A stretch of DNA of 64,000 nt from Cupriavidus sp. P-10 (lineage in GTDB: Bacteria > Pseudomonadota > Gammaproteobacteria > Burkholderiales > Burkholderiaceae): positions 558,001 through 622,000 of the forward strand of contig NZ_AP025170.1 in assembly GCF_003402535.2 (NCBI RefSeq), written 5' to 3'. Shown here piece after piece: positions 1-9,723 of this stretch. Below the pieces are notes generated by a model. That model did no database searches and was not told where the DNA came from. It saw only the letters and a list, made by a program, of their open reading frames with translations. The position numbers were made by a program, and so were the translations under genes. The first letter of the stretch is position 1, and the number at the start of each line of letters is the position of its first letter.

Positions 1-1
1 C

Positions 2-826
2 GAACTGCCGCCGCGCACTGAGCTGGTGATCCGGGTCGAGCCCGAGCCGGTGGAGGCCGCGCACTACGAAGCCCTGCGCCGTCAGGCGCAGACCCAGGCC
101 GAAGCCGCGCTGGCGCGCGTGGATGCGGCGCGCAAGGCCACGCATGGCGCGCCGGCCGGGGCAAAGGCGCGCGCGCTTGCCCAGGCGCAGCAGCAATCGC
201 AGGCGCGCATCCATGTGCTGGCGCAGATCATGCGCCTGCGCCGCGCCGCGTGCGACCCGCGCCTGGCAACGCCCGAAATCGGCAGCCAGATGGAGGAGGG
301 CGCCAAGCTGCGCGCCTTCGTGGCACTGGCGAGCGAACTTGCCGCCAGCGGCCACAAGACGCTGGTGTTCAGCCAGTTCGTCGACTTCCTGCAGTTGCTG
401 AGGCGGGGCCTGGAGCGCGCCGGGCTGGCGCTGCAGTACCTGGACGGCGCCACGCCGGCGGCCGAGCGCACGCGCCGCGTGGCCGCTTTCCAGGCGGGCG
501 AGGGCGATGTCTTCCTGATCAGCCTGAAGGCCGGCGGCTTCGGCCTGAACCTGACCGCGGCCGACTACGTGATCATCGCCGACCCCTGGTGGAACCCCGC
601 GGCCGAGGACCAGGCCATGGGCCGCGCGCACCGCATCGGCCAGCAGCGCCCCGTGACGGTGTACCGGCTGATCAACGCCGGCACCATCGAGGAGCGCATT
701 GTCGCCCTGCACCGCGACAAGCGGGCGCTGGCCGACGGGCTGCTGGATGCAGATGACGAAAGCGCCGCCGGGACCGGCGCGCCATTGCCGGATGTCGACG
801 AGCTGGTGGGCCTGCTGCGCCGCTGA
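2..826 (+). CDS. SNF2/SWI2-family helicase, C-terminal part (5' end outside window)
   Basis: The reading frame is open from the first bases of the window, so this is the tail of a larger protein. It carries the second RecA-like lobe of Snf2 ATPases: VFSQFVDFL (about 40% in), then ISLKAGGFGLNLTAAD (motif V) and QAMGRAHRIGQQRPV (motif VI, with the arginine finger), then the usual TIEERI segment. Bacterial members are DNA translocases of mostly unknown task, often with an N-terminal SWIM zinc finger; that part cannot be seen here. The stop at 824-826 is followed by 162 bp before the next gene. Family assignment is firm, the precise role is unknown. Confidence 0.93.
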   Translation, partial: ELPPRTELVIRVEPEPVEAAHYEALRRQAQTQAEAALARVDAARKATHGAPAGAKARALAQAQQQSQARIHVLAQIMRLRRAACDPRLATPEIGSQMEEGAKLRAFVALASELAASGHKTLVFSQFVDFLQLLRRGLERAGLALQYLDGATPAAERTRRVAAFQAGEGDVFLISLKAGGFGLNLTAADYVIIADPWWNPAAEDQAMGRAHRIGQQRPVTVYRLINAGTIEERIVALHRDKRALADGLLDADDESAAGTGAPLPDVDELVGLLRR

Positions 827-988
827 ACGTCACATCAGGTCGCACACCGGCGCACCATATGCCCCCACGGCATACCTTCAAGCGAACTGGTTCGTTTGGT
901 TTTGGCAGGATCCTTGCTATCTTGTTGCGCTGGCCCGGGGCTCAGACCCCGGCCGCTATTTTGTGCTGACCTTCCTGACGGTGCCCCC

Positions 989-2008
989 ATGCCCATTTCG
1001 TCCCGCCTGCCGCGCTTGTCCTTCCGTTCCGCTTCCCGCCTGGCCGCTGGCATGGCCGCCCTGTGCGCCGCCGCTGCCGTGAGCGCGCCCGCCCAGGCCC
1101 AGGGCGAGTGGCCGACGCAGCCGGTGACCATCCTGATGGGCTTCACCGCCGGTTCCGGTGTCGACATGGTGGGCCGCACGCTGCAGGAATCGCTGCAGAA
1201 GTCGCTCAAGACCACGATCATCTATGACTACCGTCCGGGCGCGGGCGGCAACGTCGCCTCTGAAGTGGTGGCGCACGCCAAGCCGGATGGCTACACGCTG
1301 CTGCTCGGCACCGCGGCCACGCACGGGATCAACCCGGCGCTGTACAAGAACCTGCCGTTCGACGCCGAAGCCGATTTCACGCCGGTGGCGCCGCTGGTGG
1401 AAGTGTCCAACGTGCTGACCGTCAACCCGGCCGTGCTCGACGTGAAGACGGTGAAGGAATTCATCGAGAAGGTGAAGGCCAACCCGGGCAAATACAACTA
1501 TGCCTCGACCGGCAACGGCACCGGCACGCACCTGGCCTTCGCGGAATTCAATGCCCGCGCCGGCCTCGACATGGTCCATGTGCCGTACAAGGGCGGCCCG
1601 GACGCGCTGCAGGCCGTGGTCAAGGGCGAGGTCTGCTGCATTTTCAACCAGGTGCAGAGCGTGCTGCCGCAATACCGTGCCGGCAAGGTGCGGCTGCTGG
1701 GCGTGACCACCAGCAAGCGCGTGCCGGTGATCCCGGACGTGCCGACCATTGCCGAGAGTGGGGTGGCGGGCTACAACAGCACCATCTGGTTCGGCTTCTT
1801 CGGGCCCAAGGGCCTGGATCCGAAGATCGCGCGCAAGATCAATGACGCGGTCAAGGTGGCGCTGGAAACGCCGTCGATCCGGCAGAAGCTGGTCGAGGCC
1901 GGCAATACGCCGCGGATCGAGTCGGTGGAGCAGTTCAAGGCTACCGTCAAGGCGGACCGGCAGAAGTGGGCGGGGGTGGTGAAGACCGTGGGGGCTTCAA
2001 TCGATTGA
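989..2008 (+). CDS. Bug/TctC-family periplasmic solute receptor
   Basis: A 339-residue extracytoplasmic binding protein of the Bug (TctC) family. A signal peptide with a basic start and an alanine-rich core ends near AQAQGEWP, and the mature part has the family marks WPTQPVTILMGFTAGSG, YDYRPGAGGN and PDGYTLLLG. The ATG at 989 places the signal peptide directly at the N-terminus; an open frame further upstream (from 896) would add unlikely residues. Family members bind small carboxylates or amides and normally work with a TctAB membrane pair, but none is encoded here, as is common for the many orphan Bug genes of Cupriavidus and Bordetella. The ligand cannot be told from sequence. Confidence 0.93.
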   Translation: MPISSRLPRLSFRSASRLAAGMAALCAAAAVSAPAQAQGEWPTQPVTILMGFTAGSGVDMVGRTLQESLQKSLKTTIIYDYRPGAGGNVASEVVAHAKPDGYTLLLGTAATHGINPALYKNLPFDAEADFTPVAPLVEVSNVLTVNPAVLDVKTVKEFIEKVKANPGKYNYASTGNGTGTHLAFAEFNARAGLDMVHVPYKGGPDALQAVVKGEVCCIFNQVQSVLPQYRAGKVRLLGVTTSKRVPVIPDVPTIAESGVAGYNSTIWFGFFGPKGLDPKIARKINDAVKVALETPSIRQKLVEAGNTPRIESVEQFKATVKADRQKWAGVVKTVGASID

Positions 2009-2024
2009 GGCTTCGATTGAGGCT
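2001..2024. repeat. 12-bp tandem duplication across the stop codon
   Basis: TCGATTGAGGCT occurs twice head to tail (2001-2012 and 2013-2024); the first copy contains the TGA of the Bug gene. It overlaps a 12-bp perfect palindrome, TCAATCGATTGA, at 1997-2008. It looks like a slippage duplication. Confidence 0.85.
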
Positions 2025-2071
2025 GCATCGATTGCGGCCATATCGGGGGCTTTACTTCGTTGAGGCTCCTG

Positions 2072-2109
2072 CCCTCTCCCCCGGCCCCTCTCCGGCACGC
2101 GGGAGAGGG
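2072..2109. terminator. Hairpin between convergent genes
   Basis: CCCTCTCCC (2072-2080) pairs with GGGAGAGGG (2101-2109) in the short gap between the plus-strand Bug gene and the minus-strand LuxR gene. No T-run follows on either strand, so it may be a stabilising or REP-type hairpin rather than a canonical intrinsic terminator. Motifs of this type are widespread in betaproteobacterial intergenic DNA. Confidence 0.5.
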
Positions 2110-2132
2110 AAGCAAACCGGCGGGCACCCTGA

Positions 2133-3272
2133 CTAAGCCCGCACCCCCAGGCGCGTCAGCAGATGCGCCAGTTGCGCCTGCGTGCCCGTAGCAGTCTTGT
2201 TGAAAATAGCCTTCAACTGCGTCCTCCCGGTCTCGCGCCGAATCCCAATCTGCTCGCAAGCCTCGGGCAACCCCATCCCGCTTGACAACTGCAGCGCCAA
2301 CCGCGTTTCCGCCGGCGTCAGCCCATACAAATCCCGCAGCACCGCCGGCAACGTCATCGGCGCGACGCCGGGTTCATGGATCGCCACCAGTACGCTGGGG
2401 CGCTGCCAATCCATCGACAGTTGATGTGCCGGCGGCAACGGCAACAGGATGATCTGCGCCTGCCGCCCGCCACTATCCACCGCCCGCAGCGCCTGCGCCG
2501 GCTGCGGGTTGCCCGGATCGCACGCCGCCTTCAACGCATCGGCAAATGGCCGCGACAGCCGCCATTCATCAGCCCGCCCGCTCGCCGCCGACACCGTCGC
2601 GGCGCTGGTTTCGATCGACACGGCCGGCAGCAGCCGACGCACCCAGGCCTCCCCGGTGCTGTTGGCAAGCAGCGTCTTGCCATCGTCGCGCAGCACGATC
2701 ACGCCAAACGGCAGCCGCTCCAGCAACTGGCTCGACGCATGCGCCAGCGCCGACACCTGGTGCGTGCGGTCGCGCAGCGCCATGGCATGGCGCACATGCG
2801 GGATCGCCCAGTCGAGCGCACGCGCGTCCTCGGGCGAGTACTGGTTGCCACCCAGCGGCCGCTGCAGCGACAGGAACACTTCATAGTGCGGCTTGCGCTC
2901 GATCAGGCAGGCCATCACCGACGATTGCTCGAACTGGTGCAGGAAGTCGCCGTAGAACGGCGACTGGCGCATCGTCTGCGAGCCGAGCTCGCGCGAATCG
3001 ATGTACCAGTTGCCCACCGACATGCGCTGGGCGAAGGGCAGGCCCGGATCGATGCTTTCGTAGTATTCGCTGTAGGCCGCCACCGCTTCGGGCACGGGAT
3101 TGACCACCTGGTTCACCAGCACGCGTTCGTGGACCGTATCGCGCACCAGCAGCAGCGCATGCGAGCTGTCGCTGGCCTGGCATAGCGCACCCAGGCTGCG
3201 GCGCCAGGCATCGGCGTCAAAGATCCCCTCGTACAGCGCGCGGATGGTGTCATGCATCGGCGTGTTGCTCAT
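2133..3272 (-). CDS. LuxR-type HTH transcriptional regulator (copy 1 of a tandem pair)
   Basis: A 379-residue protein ending in a LuxR/GerE helix-turn-helix at about residues 318-379 (LTPAETRLALQLSSGMGLPE, then RRETGRTQLKAIFNKT). The N-terminal 300 residues show no receiver domain and no obvious acyl-homoserine-lactone pocket; a PAS-like sensor fold is possible but not proven. The ATG at 3272 was chosen because it gives MSNTPMHDTIRALYEGI, which lines up residue for residue with the start of the neighbouring paralogue (MKEADMHGAIRGLYEGI). The upstream mRNA is purine-rich (AGAAAGAAGAAAAA). It lies 104 bp downstream of its paralogue on the same strand and is probably co-transcribed. Ligand and targets are unknown. 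Confidence 0.88.
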   Translation of the reverse strand: MSNTPMHDTIRALYEGIFDADAWRRSLGALCQASDSSHALLLVRDTVHERVLVNQVVNPVPEAVAAYSEYYESIDPGLPFAQRMSVGNWYIDSRELGSQTMRQSPFYGDFLHQFEQSSVMACLIERKPHYEVFLSLQRPLGGNQYSPEDARALDWAIPHVRHAMALRDRTHQVSALAHASSQLLERLPFGVIVLRDDGKTLLANSTGEAWVRRLLPAVSIETSAATVSAASGRADEWRLSRPFADALKAACDPGNPQPAQALRAVDSGGRQAQIILLPLPPAHQLSMDWQRPSVLVAIHEPGVAPMTLPAVLRDLYGLTPAETRLALQLSSGMGLPEACEQIGIRRETGRTQLKAIFNKTATGTQAQLAHLLTRLGVRA

Positions 3273-3376
3273 GGTTTTTCTTCTTTCTTCTTTTTCGTAC
3301 TTTTGGTACTTCCTTCGCGCGGCTGTGCCGAAGCCGCCGGTTGGTTGCCGGCTGGCGTACCGCGCGAGGGTGGAAT

Positions 3377-4483
3377 TCAGGCCCCTTCCAGCGCCGCGCC
3401 CAGGCGCGAAAGCAGGTGGGTGAGCTGGGCCTGGCTGTTGGTGCCGGTCTTGTGGAAGACGGCCTTGAGCTGCGTGCGCGCCGTTTCGTGGCGGATATTC
3501 AGCTGCTGGCTGGCTTCGGGAAGGCCCTGGCCACCGGCCAGATGGGTGGCCAGCCGCGTTTCCGCCGGCGTCAGGCCGTACAGGTCGCGCAGCACGGGAG
3601 CCAGCAGCAGCGGCGCGCTGTCGTGCTCGTGCACCACCACCAGCGCCGCCGGTTCCTGCCACTGTGCGGCGAACGCGTGCGAGGGCGGCAGCGGCAGCAC
3701 GATCACCTGCGCGCTGGCGCCGTTGCCGTCGGTGGCGCGCGCGGCCTGGGCGGCCACCGCGCGCTGCGGGTCGCAGGCCGCGGCCAGCATCTCGCCGAAC
3801 GGGCGCGACAGGGTCCAGTCGGAGACCTTGCCCGCCGGATCCAGGCGTCGCACCCAGCGTTCGCCGGCGCGGTTGCTCAGCAGCACCTGGCGCTGCGGCG
3901 AAAACACCAGCAGCGCGAAATTGAGCCGCTCCACCAGCTGCGACGACAGCCGCGCCAGCACGGTCAGCCCCAGCGTGCGGTCGCGCATGGCCATGGCGCT
4001 GCGCATATGCGGGATGATCCAGTCCATGCCACGGGTGTCGTCGGTCGAGAACAGCGGCTGCGTGCGCCCGCGCTGCATCGAGAAATAGACTTCGTAGTGC
4101 GGCTGGCGCGCGACCAGGCACGCCACGTAGGAGCGCAGGTCGTAGCGGTGGAAGAAGTCGCGGTAGAACGGGTGCCGCGCCATGGCGCCTTCGCCCAGCT
4201 CGCGCGCATCGACGTACCACGCGCCCGGCTGCAGCCGCGGGGCGAACTGCTTGGCCGGGTCGATGGCCTGGAAATCCGATTCGTACTCGGTGAACAGCTC
4301 GACCACCGGATTGACGATTTCATTGACGGTGACCTGGTCGCGTACCGTGTCCCAGACCATCATCGAGGCGTGCGCCGAGCCGGCCATATCGGTCAGGGTG
4401 CGCAGGCTCTGCTGCCACGCACCGGGATCGAGAATGCCCTCGTACAAGCCACGGATCGCTCCGTGCATGTCGGCTTCTTTCAT
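3377..4483 (-). CDS. LuxR-type HTH transcriptional regulator (copy 2 of a tandem pair)
   Basis: A 368-residue paralogue of the gene downstream, alike along the whole length (for example VLRDLYGLTPAETRLA in both). The LuxR-type DNA-binding domain occupies about residues 304-368. The ATG at 4483 is preceded by a strong Shine-Dalgarno-like run (AGGGGGG, 8 bases upstream) and gives an N-terminus that matches the paralogue; earlier in-frame ATGs lack this. As the first gene of the pair it is likely to be read from a promoter in the 366-bp gap before pgk. Tandem duplication is the simplest origin. Signal and regulon are unknown. Confidence 0.88.
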   Translation of the reverse strand: MKEADMHGAIRGLYEGILDPGAWQQSLRTLTDMAGSAHASMMVWDTVRDQVTVNEIVNPVVELFTEYESDFQAIDPAKQFAPRLQPGAWYVDARELGEGAMARHPFYRDFFHRYDLRSYVACLVARQPHYEVYFSMQRGRTQPLFSTDDTRGMDWIIPHMRSAMAMRDRTLGLTVLARLSSQLVERLNFALLVFSPQRQVLLSNRAGERWVRRLDPAGKVSDWTLSRPFGEMLAAACDPQRAVAAQAARATDGNGASAQVIVLPLPPSHAFAAQWQEPAALVVVHEHDSAPLLLAPVLRDLYGLTPAETRLATHLAGGQGLPEASQQLNIRHETARTQLKAVFHKTGTNSQAQLTHLLSRLGAALEGA

Positions 4484-4849
4484 CTGATTACCCCCCTGCA
4501 TTCGCGACAAAACAATGCGCGGCGCCGGCTGTGCGTCCATGCGCACGCCGGCATGCCTTGTTATCCGCCTGGTGCCTTCTCTGGCCGTTGCTTGCCCGGC
4601 TCTTTGTCAGTGCGTGTCTGTTGTAGCAGACGTTGCATACATTACCGCACTCGGCGCGGCAGGGGGGCATCCCCTTGCCCCTTCTTTCGTGGGGAGGCAA
4701 GGAATGATGCGGCCGGCGTGAAGCCTCGTTGTGCTCGCTGCCGCACATTGTAAGTCCGTTGCACCCCGGAATCGCCAAAGCGTTGACCGCGATCAGGTAA
4801 AATCCCCGTTTCCCCGATTTTTCAGCGAAATCTCGCGCCTTTCACCGTC
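4484..4849. promoter_or_regulatory. Divergent intergenic region, LuxR pair / pgk
   Basis: This 366-bp gap separates the minus-strand LuxR genes from plus-strand pgk and should hold promoters for both. A TAAAAT hexamer at 4798-4803, 47 bp before the pgk ATG, could be a -10 element, but no good -35 sits at the right distance. A short inverted repeat, GTCTG-TTGTAG-CAGAC (4616-4631), is the only symmetric element I see on the LuxR side. No RNA gene is apparent. Confidence 0.3.
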
Positions 4850-6046
4850 ATGACCACTGTCCTGCGTCTTTCCGATCTGATTTCCCAAGGCAAAATCTCC
4901 GGCAAGCGGGTGTTCATCCGCGCCGACCTGAACGTGCCGCAGGACGACGCCGGCCATATCACCGAGGACACCCGCATCCGCGCCTCGGTGCCCGCGATCG
5001 AGGCCTGCCTGGCCGCCGGCGCCGCGGTGATGGTCACCTCCCACCTGGGCCGCCCGACCGAAGGCGAGTTCAAGCCGGCAGACTCGCTGGCGCCGATCGC
5101 CACGCGCCTGTCCGAGCTGCTGGGCAAGCCGGTCAAGCTGGTGCAGAACTGGGTCGACGGCGTCGAAGTCGCCCCCGGCCAGGTGGTGCTGCTGGAAAAC
5201 TGCCGCGTGAACAAGGGCGAGAAGAAGAACAGCGACGAGCTGGCCCAGAAGATGGCCAAGCTCTGTGACGTGTATGTGAACGATGCCTTCGGCACCGCGC
5301 ACCGCGCCGAGGCGACCACCCACGGCATCGCCAGGTACGCCCCGATCGCCTGCGCCGGCCCGCTGCTGGCCGCCGAGATCGACGCGCTGGGCAAGGCGCT
5401 GGGCCAGCCGGCCCGTCCGCTGGTGGCGATCGTGGCCGGCTCCAAGGTCTCGACCAAGCTGACCATCCTGAAGTCGCTGGCCGACAAGGTCGACAACCTG
5501 GTCGTCGGCGGCGGCATCGCCAACACCTTCATGCTGGCCGCCGGCCTGAAGATCGGCAAGTCGCTCGCGGAAGCCGACCTGGTCGGCGACGCCAAGACCA
5601 TCATCGACATCATGGCCAGGCGCGGCGCCTCGGTGCCCATCCCCGTCGACGTGGTCTGCGCCAAGGAGTTCAGCGCCACCGCCGTGGCGACCGTCAAGGA
5701 CGTCAAGGACGTGGCCGACGACGACATGATCCTGGACATCGGTCCCAGGACCGCTGCCCAGCTGGCCGACCAGCTCAAGGCCGCCGGCACCATCGTCTGG
5801 AATGGCCCGGTGGGCGTGTTCGAGTTTGACCAGTTCGGCAACGGCACCAAGGTGCTGGCGCAGGCCATCGCCGATTCCAGGGCGTTCTCGATCGCGGGCG
5901 GCGGCGACACGCTGGCCGCCATCGCCAAGTACGGCATTGCCGACCGCGTGGGCTATATCTCCACCGGCGGCGGCGCGTTCCTGGAATTCCTGGAAGGCAA
6001 GAAGCTGCCCGCCTTTGAAGTGCTGGAGCAGCGCGCAGCAGGCTGA
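4850..6046 (+). CDS. pgk: Phosphoglycerate kinase
   Basis: Converts 1,3-bisphosphoglycerate and ADP to 3-phosphoglycerate and ATP (reversed in gluconeogenesis and the Calvin cycle). At 398 residues it has the usual bacterial length. Visible signatures are [13 protein letters not shown] near the start, [10 protein letters not shown] (substrate-binding arginine and histidine), [40 protein letters not shown] in the hinge and GGGDTLAA in the nucleotide-binding lobe. It heads a plus-strand run with pyk (59 bp downstream) and fba, so three glycolytic enzymes are grouped. Confidence 0.98.
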   Translation: MTTVLRLSDLISQGKISGKRVFIRADLNVPQDDAGHITEDTRIRASVPAIEACLAAGAAVMVTSHLGRPTEGEFKPADSLAPIATRLSELLGKPVKLVQNWVDGVEVAPGQVVLLENCRVNKGEKKNSDELAQKMAKLCDVYVNDAFGTAHRAEATTHGIARYAPIACAGPLLAAEIDALGKALGQPARPLVAIVAGSKVSTKLTILKSLADKVDNLVVGGGIANTFMLAAGLKIGKSLAEADLVGDAKTIIDIMARRGASVPIPVDVVCAKEFSATAVATVKDVKDVADDDMILDIGPRTAAQLADQLKAAGTIVWNGPVGVFEFDQFGNGTKVLAQAIADSRAFSIAGGGDTLAAIAKYGIADRVGYISTGGGAFLEFLEGKKLPAFEVLEQRAAG

Positions 6047-6105
6047 AGCATCCGCCGGGCCTGGCGCCGTGCCGGGCCCCCGTCCTTCACCAAGGAAACC
6101 CGCGC

Positions 6106-7542
6106 ATGACCCGTTCCACCAAGATCGTTGCCACCATCGGCCCCGCTTCCAGCTCGCTGGAGATCCTGACGCGCATGATTGCCGCGGGCGTCGACGTGGT
6201 GCGGCTGAATTTCTCGCACGGCAGCGCGCAGGACCATATCGACCGCGCCCGCCTGGTGCGCGAGGCCGCCCAGTCGTGCGGGCGCGAGGTCGCCATCATG
6301 GCCGACCTGCAGGGCCCCAAGATCCGTGTCGGCAAGTTCGAGCAAGGCAAGGTCACGCTCAAGCCGGGCGCCCCCTTTGTCCTCGATTCCGCCTGTCAGC
6401 TCGGCAATGAAGAACGCGTTGGCCTGGACTACCAGGACCTGCCGCGCGACGTCGGCCCCGGCGACCTGCTGCTGCTCAACGACGGCCTGATCGTGCTGGT
6501 GGTGGACCGCGTGCTGGGCACCGAGATCTTCACCACCGTGCGCATCGGCGGCGACCTGTCCAACAACAAGGGCATCAACCGCCAGGGCGGCGGCCTGTCG
6601 GCGCCGGCGCTGACGGCCAAGGACATGGACGACATCAAGACCGCCATGGCCCTGGGCGCGGACTATGTCGCGGTCAGCTTCCCCAAGAACGCCACCGACA
6701 TGGAAATGGCGCGCCAGCTGGCCGCCGTGGCTGGCCAGCCGCATGGCCACAAGGCCCGCATGATCGCCAAGATCGAGCGCGCCGAGGCCATCCACCCGGG
6801 CGTGCTGGAAGAAATCCTGCAGGCGTCCGACGGCATCATGGTGGCGCGTGGCGACCTCGCCGTGGAAGTCGGCAACGCCGCCGTGCCCGCGCTGCAGAAG
6901 CGCATGATCAAGCTGGCGCGCGAAGCCAACAAGCTCACCATCACCGCGACGCAGATGATGGAAAGCATGATCGTCAACCCGGTGCCGACGCGCGCCGAGG
7001 TGTCGGACGTGGCCAACGCCGTGCTGGACGGTACCGACGCGGTGATGCTGTCGGCCGAGACCGCGGCCGGGCGCTACCCGGTGGAGACTGTAGAGGCCAT
7101 GGCCGCGGTCTGCATCGAGGCCGAGAAGTCCGAGGTGGTGCAGCTCGACACCGACTTCCTGAATCAGACGTTCTCGCGCATTGATCAGTCGGTGGCGATG
7201 GGTGCGCTGTTCACGGCCTATCATTTGCAGGTGAAGGCGATTGCCGCGCTGACCGATTCCGGCGCCACCGCGCTGTGGATGAGCCGTCACCGCATCCATG
7301 TGCCGATCTACGCCATGACGCCCAACCTGGCCTCGCAGCGCAAGATGCAGCTGTACCGCAACGTGGTGCCGCTGCCGCTGCAGTCCAGCGCCGACCGCGA
7401 CACCGCGCTGGAGCAGGCCGAAGAGCTGCTGCTGGCGCAGGGCGTGGTGCAGCGCGGCGACTTCATCGTGCTGACCATCGGCGAACCGATGGGGCAGCCG
7501 GGCGGTACCAACACCCTGAAGATCGTCAGGGTGGGGCACTGA
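6106..7542 (+). CDS. pyk: Pyruvate kinase
   Basis: Transfers the phosphate of phosphoenolpyruvate to ADP, giving pyruvate. The 478-residue protein has the typical start TKIVATIGPASSS, the RLNFSHG loop, the active-site lysine in IAKIERAEAI, the metal-binding MVARGDLAVEVG and the TATQMMESMI segment with the catalytic threonine. The C-terminal regulatory domain is complete. It lies 59 bp after pgk and 50 bp before fba on the same strand, in keeping with one transcription unit. The isozyme type (AMP- or fructose bisphosphate-activated) cannot be decided from the sequence alone. Confidence 0.98.
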   Translation: MTRSTKIVATIGPASSSLEILTRMIAAGVDVVRLNFSHGSAQDHIDRARLVREAAQSCGREVAIMADLQGPKIRVGKFEQGKVTLKPGAPFVLDSACQLGNEERVGLDYQDLPRDVGPGDLLLLNDGLIVLVVDRVLGTEIFTTVRIGGDLSNNKGINRQGGGLSAPALTAKDMDDIKTAMALGADYVAVSFPKNATDMEMARQLAAVAGQPHGHKARMIAKIERAEAIHPGVLEEILQASDGIMVARGDLAVEVGNAAVPALQKRMIKLAREANKLTITATQMMESMIVNPVPTRAEVSDVANAVLDGTDAVMLSAETAAGRYPVETVEAMAAVCIEAEKSEVVQLDTDFLNQTFSRIDQSVAMGALFTAYHLQVKAIAALTDSGATALWMSRHRIHVPIYAMTPNLASQRKMQLYRNVVPLPLQSSADRDTALEQAEELLLAQGVVQRGDFIVLTIGEPMGQPGGTNTLKIVRVGH

Positions 7543-7592
7543 GCGCCGACAGAAGAATACAGAGACACCCCATTTTTATTTAGGAGTTAGAC

Positions 7593-8657
7593 ATGCCACT
7601 CGTTTCGATGCGCCAGCTGCTGGACCACGCAGCCGAGAACAGCTACGGCCTGCCGGCCTTCAACGTGAACAACCTCGAGCAAGTGCAGGCCATCATGCAG
7701 GCGGCCGACGAGGTCAACGCTCCGGTGATCATGCAAGCCTCGGCCGGTGCCCGCAAATACGCCGGCGAGCATTTCCTGCGCCACCTGATCGAAGCCGCGG
7801 TCGAAGCCTACCCGCACATCCCGGTGGTGATGCACCAGGACCACGGCCAGTCGCCGGCGATCTGCCAGGGCGCGATCGACCTGGGCTTCTCGTCGGTGAT
7901 GATGGACGGTTCGCTGCGCGAAGACGGCAAGACCCCGGCCGAGTACGACTACAACATCGACGTCACCCGCAAGGTGGTGGAACTGGCCCACGCCGTCGGC
8001 GTGACCGTGGAAGGCGAACTGGGCTGCCTGGGCTCGCTGGAAACCGGTGAAGCCGGCGAAGAAGACGGCATCGGCGCCGAAGGCGTGCTGGATCACTCCA
8101 TGCTGCTGACCGATCCGGAGCAGGCCGCCGACTTCGTCAAGGCCACCCAGCTGGACGCGCTGGCCATCGCCATCGGCACCTCGCACGGCGCCTACAAGTT
8201 CACCCGCAAGCCCACCGGCGACATCCTGGCGATCAGCCGCATCAAGGAAATCCACGCCCGCATCCCCAACACCCACCTGGTGATGCACGGCTCGTCGGCC
8301 GTTCCGCAAGAACTGCTGGAAGAAATCCGCAAGTTCGGCGGCGACATGAAGGAAACCTACGGCGTGCCGGTCGAGGAAATCCAGGAAGCCATCAAGTACG
8401 GCGTGCGCAAGATCAACATCGATACCGACATCCGCCTGGCCATGACCGGCGCGATTCGTCGCTTCTTTGTCGAGAACCCGAGCAAGTTCGACCCGCGCGA
8501 ATACCTGAAGCCGGCCCGCGAAGCCGCCAAGCAAGTGTGCAAGGCGCGCTACATTTCCTTCGGCTGCGAAGGCCAGGCCAGCAAGATCAAGCCGGTCACG
8601 CTGGTCGACGTCGCGCAGCAGTACAAGTCGGGCAAGCTGGCGCAGGTCGTGCAGTAA
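7593..8657 (+). CDS. fba: Fructose-bisphosphate aldolase, class II (Calvin-cycle subtype)
   Basis: Zinc-dependent aldolase joining dihydroxyacetone phosphate and glyceraldehyde 3-phosphate. The 354-residue chain shows the class II marks: [13 protein letters not shown] at the N-terminus, [10 protein letters not shown] with a zinc-binding histidine, [23 protein letters not shown] with further metal ligands, and [15 protein letters not shown] at the phosphate site. The length and the [13 protein letters not shown] insert fit the CbbA/FbaA subgroup of proteobacteria. A good ribosome site, AGGAG, lies 7 bases before the ATG. It follows pyk by 50 bp. The symbol cbbA is also used for such genes. Confidence 0.97.
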   Translation: MPLVSMRQLLDHAAENSYGLPAFNVNNLEQVQAIMQAADEVNAPVIMQASAGARKYAGEHFLRHLIEAAVEAYPHIPVVMHQDHGQSPAICQGAIDLGFSSVMMDGSLREDGKTPAEYDYNIDVTRKVVELAHAVGVTVEGELGCLGSLETGEAGEEDGIGAEGVLDHSMLLTDPEQAADFVKATQLDALAIAIGTSHGAYKFTRKPTGDILAISRIKEIHARIPNTHLVMHGSSAVPQELLEEIRKFGGDMKETYGVPVEEIQEAIKYGVRKINIDTDIRLAMTGAIRRFFVENPSKFDPREYLKPAREAAKQVCKARYISFGCEGQASKIKPVTLVDVAQQYKSGKLAQVVQ

Positions 8658-8667
8658 TTGTCCCGTG

Positions 8668-8695
8668 TCCGCCTTCCGCGCAAGTGGAAGGCGGA
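8668..8695 (+). terminator. Hairpin between fba and purC
   Basis: TCCGCCTTCC (8668-8677) and GGAAGGCGGA (8686-8695) form a perfect 10-bp stem with an 8-base loop, 10 bases after the fba stop. There is no T-run after it, so it may act as a partial terminator or 3'-end stabiliser that separates the glycolytic from the purine genes. Confidence 0.5.
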
Positions 8696-8761
8696 TCGCA
8701 GTTCCGGCCGCCGCGGCACGCATTTTGCGCCCGGCGGCTTCGCCGTTTTATCGGAACCATC

Positions 8762-9670
8762 ATGTCCAACGCTCTCTACCAGTCCTCCATCAACTCGCTG
8801 CCGCTGCTGGGCCACGGCAAGGTGCGCGACAACTACGCCGTCGGCAATGACAAGTTGCTGATCGTCACCACCGACCGCCTGTCGGCGTTCGACGTCATCA
8901 TGGGCGAGCCGATCCCCGACAAGGGCCGCGTGCTGAACCAGATGGCCGACTTCTGGTTCAGGAAGCTGGCGCACATTGTGCCGAACCATGAGACCGGCAT
9001 CGCGCCCGAAACCGTGGTCGCGCCGGAGGAAGTGGAGCAGGTCAAGGGCCGCGCCGTGGTGGTCAAGCGCCTGAAGCCGATCCTGGTCGAAGCCGTGGTG
9101 CGCGGCTACCTCGCCGGCAGCGGCTGGAAGGACTACCAGGCCACCGGCAAGGTGTGCGGCATCACGCTGCCCGCCGGCCTGCAGAATGCGCAGAAGCTGC
9201 CCGAGCCGATCTTCACCCCGGCCGCCAAGGCAGAAATGGGCGAGCACGACGAGAACATCTCGTTCGCCGAGGTCGAGGCCCGCATCGGCATCGCGCTGGC
9301 GCGCCAGATGCGCGAGATCTCGATCCGCCTGTACAAGGAAGCGGCCGAGTTCGCCGCCACCCGCGGCATCATCATCGCCGACACCAAGTTCGAGTTCGGC
9401 CTGGACGACAACGGCGTGCTGACGCTGATGGACGAAGTGCTGACCGCCGACTCCTCGCGCTTCTGGCCGGCCGATTCGTACCAGGTGGGCACCAACCCGC
9501 CGTCGTTCGACAAGCAGTTCGTGCGCGACTGGCTGGAAGCCGTGCGCATCGACGGCAAGCCGTGGCCCAAGACCGCCCCGGCGCCGCAACTGCCGGATGA
9601 CGTGATCGAAAAGACGGCGGCGAAGTATCGTGAGGCGCTGACGCGCCTGACGGGTGAAGAGCTGAAGTAA
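8762..9670 (+). CDS. purC: Phosphoribosylaminoimidazole-succinocarboxamide synthase (SAICAR synthetase)
   Basis: ATP-dependent ligation of aspartate to CAIR in step 8 of purine synthesis. The 302-residue protein begins [20 protein letters not shown], with the family KVR(D/E) motif, then [20 protein letters not shown], a conserved GSGWKDYQ, and DTKFEFG near the C-terminal metal site. The ATG at 8762 gives the standard N-terminus; the frame is open further upstream but with non-homologous residues. The next two genes supply its substrate, which supports a purC-purE-purK unit. Confidence 0.98.
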   Translation: MSNALYQSSINSLPLLGHGKVRDNYAVGNDKLLIVTTDRLSAFDVIMGEPIPDKGRVLNQMADFWFRKLAHIVPNHETGIAPETVVAPEEVEQVKGRAVVVKRLKPILVEAVVRGYLAGSGWKDYQATGKVCGITLPAGLQNAQKLPEPIFTPAAKAEMGEHDENISFAEVEARIGIALARQMREISIRLYKEAAEFAATRGIIIADTKFEFGLDDNGVLTLMDEVLTADSSRFWPADSYQVGTNPPSFDKQFVRDWLEAVRIDGKPWPKTAPAPQLPDDVIEKTAAKYREALTRLTGEELK

Positions 9671-9679
9671 GCCATGGCG

Positions 9680-9703
9680 TCGTTCCCGCGCGTGCGGGAA
9701 CGA
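9680..9703 (+). repeat. Hairpin in the purC-purE gap
   Basis: TCGTTCCCGC (9680-9689) and GCGGGAACGA (9694-9703) form a perfect 10-bp stem with a GCGT loop, 9 bases after the purC stop. It lacks a T-run. Within an apparent operon it is more likely a REP-like or RNA-stabilising hairpin than a full stop. Confidence 0.55.
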
Positions 9704-9723
9704 CCATCGAAGGAACAGATAAA

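Noticed and set aside
896..988. Longer N-terminus for the first Bug receptor
   Set aside because: It would place 31 residues before a complete signal peptide, which blocks export; the ATG at 989 is consistent with the family.
5953..7539. Long open frame opposite pyk (528 codons, minus strand)
   Set aside because: It mirrors the codon pattern of pyk on the other strand, has a composition rich in His/Arg/Gly/Gln, and resembles no protein. The same holds for long frames opposite the RND genes (22902-25157 and 25187-28111, plus) and other high-GC shadows.
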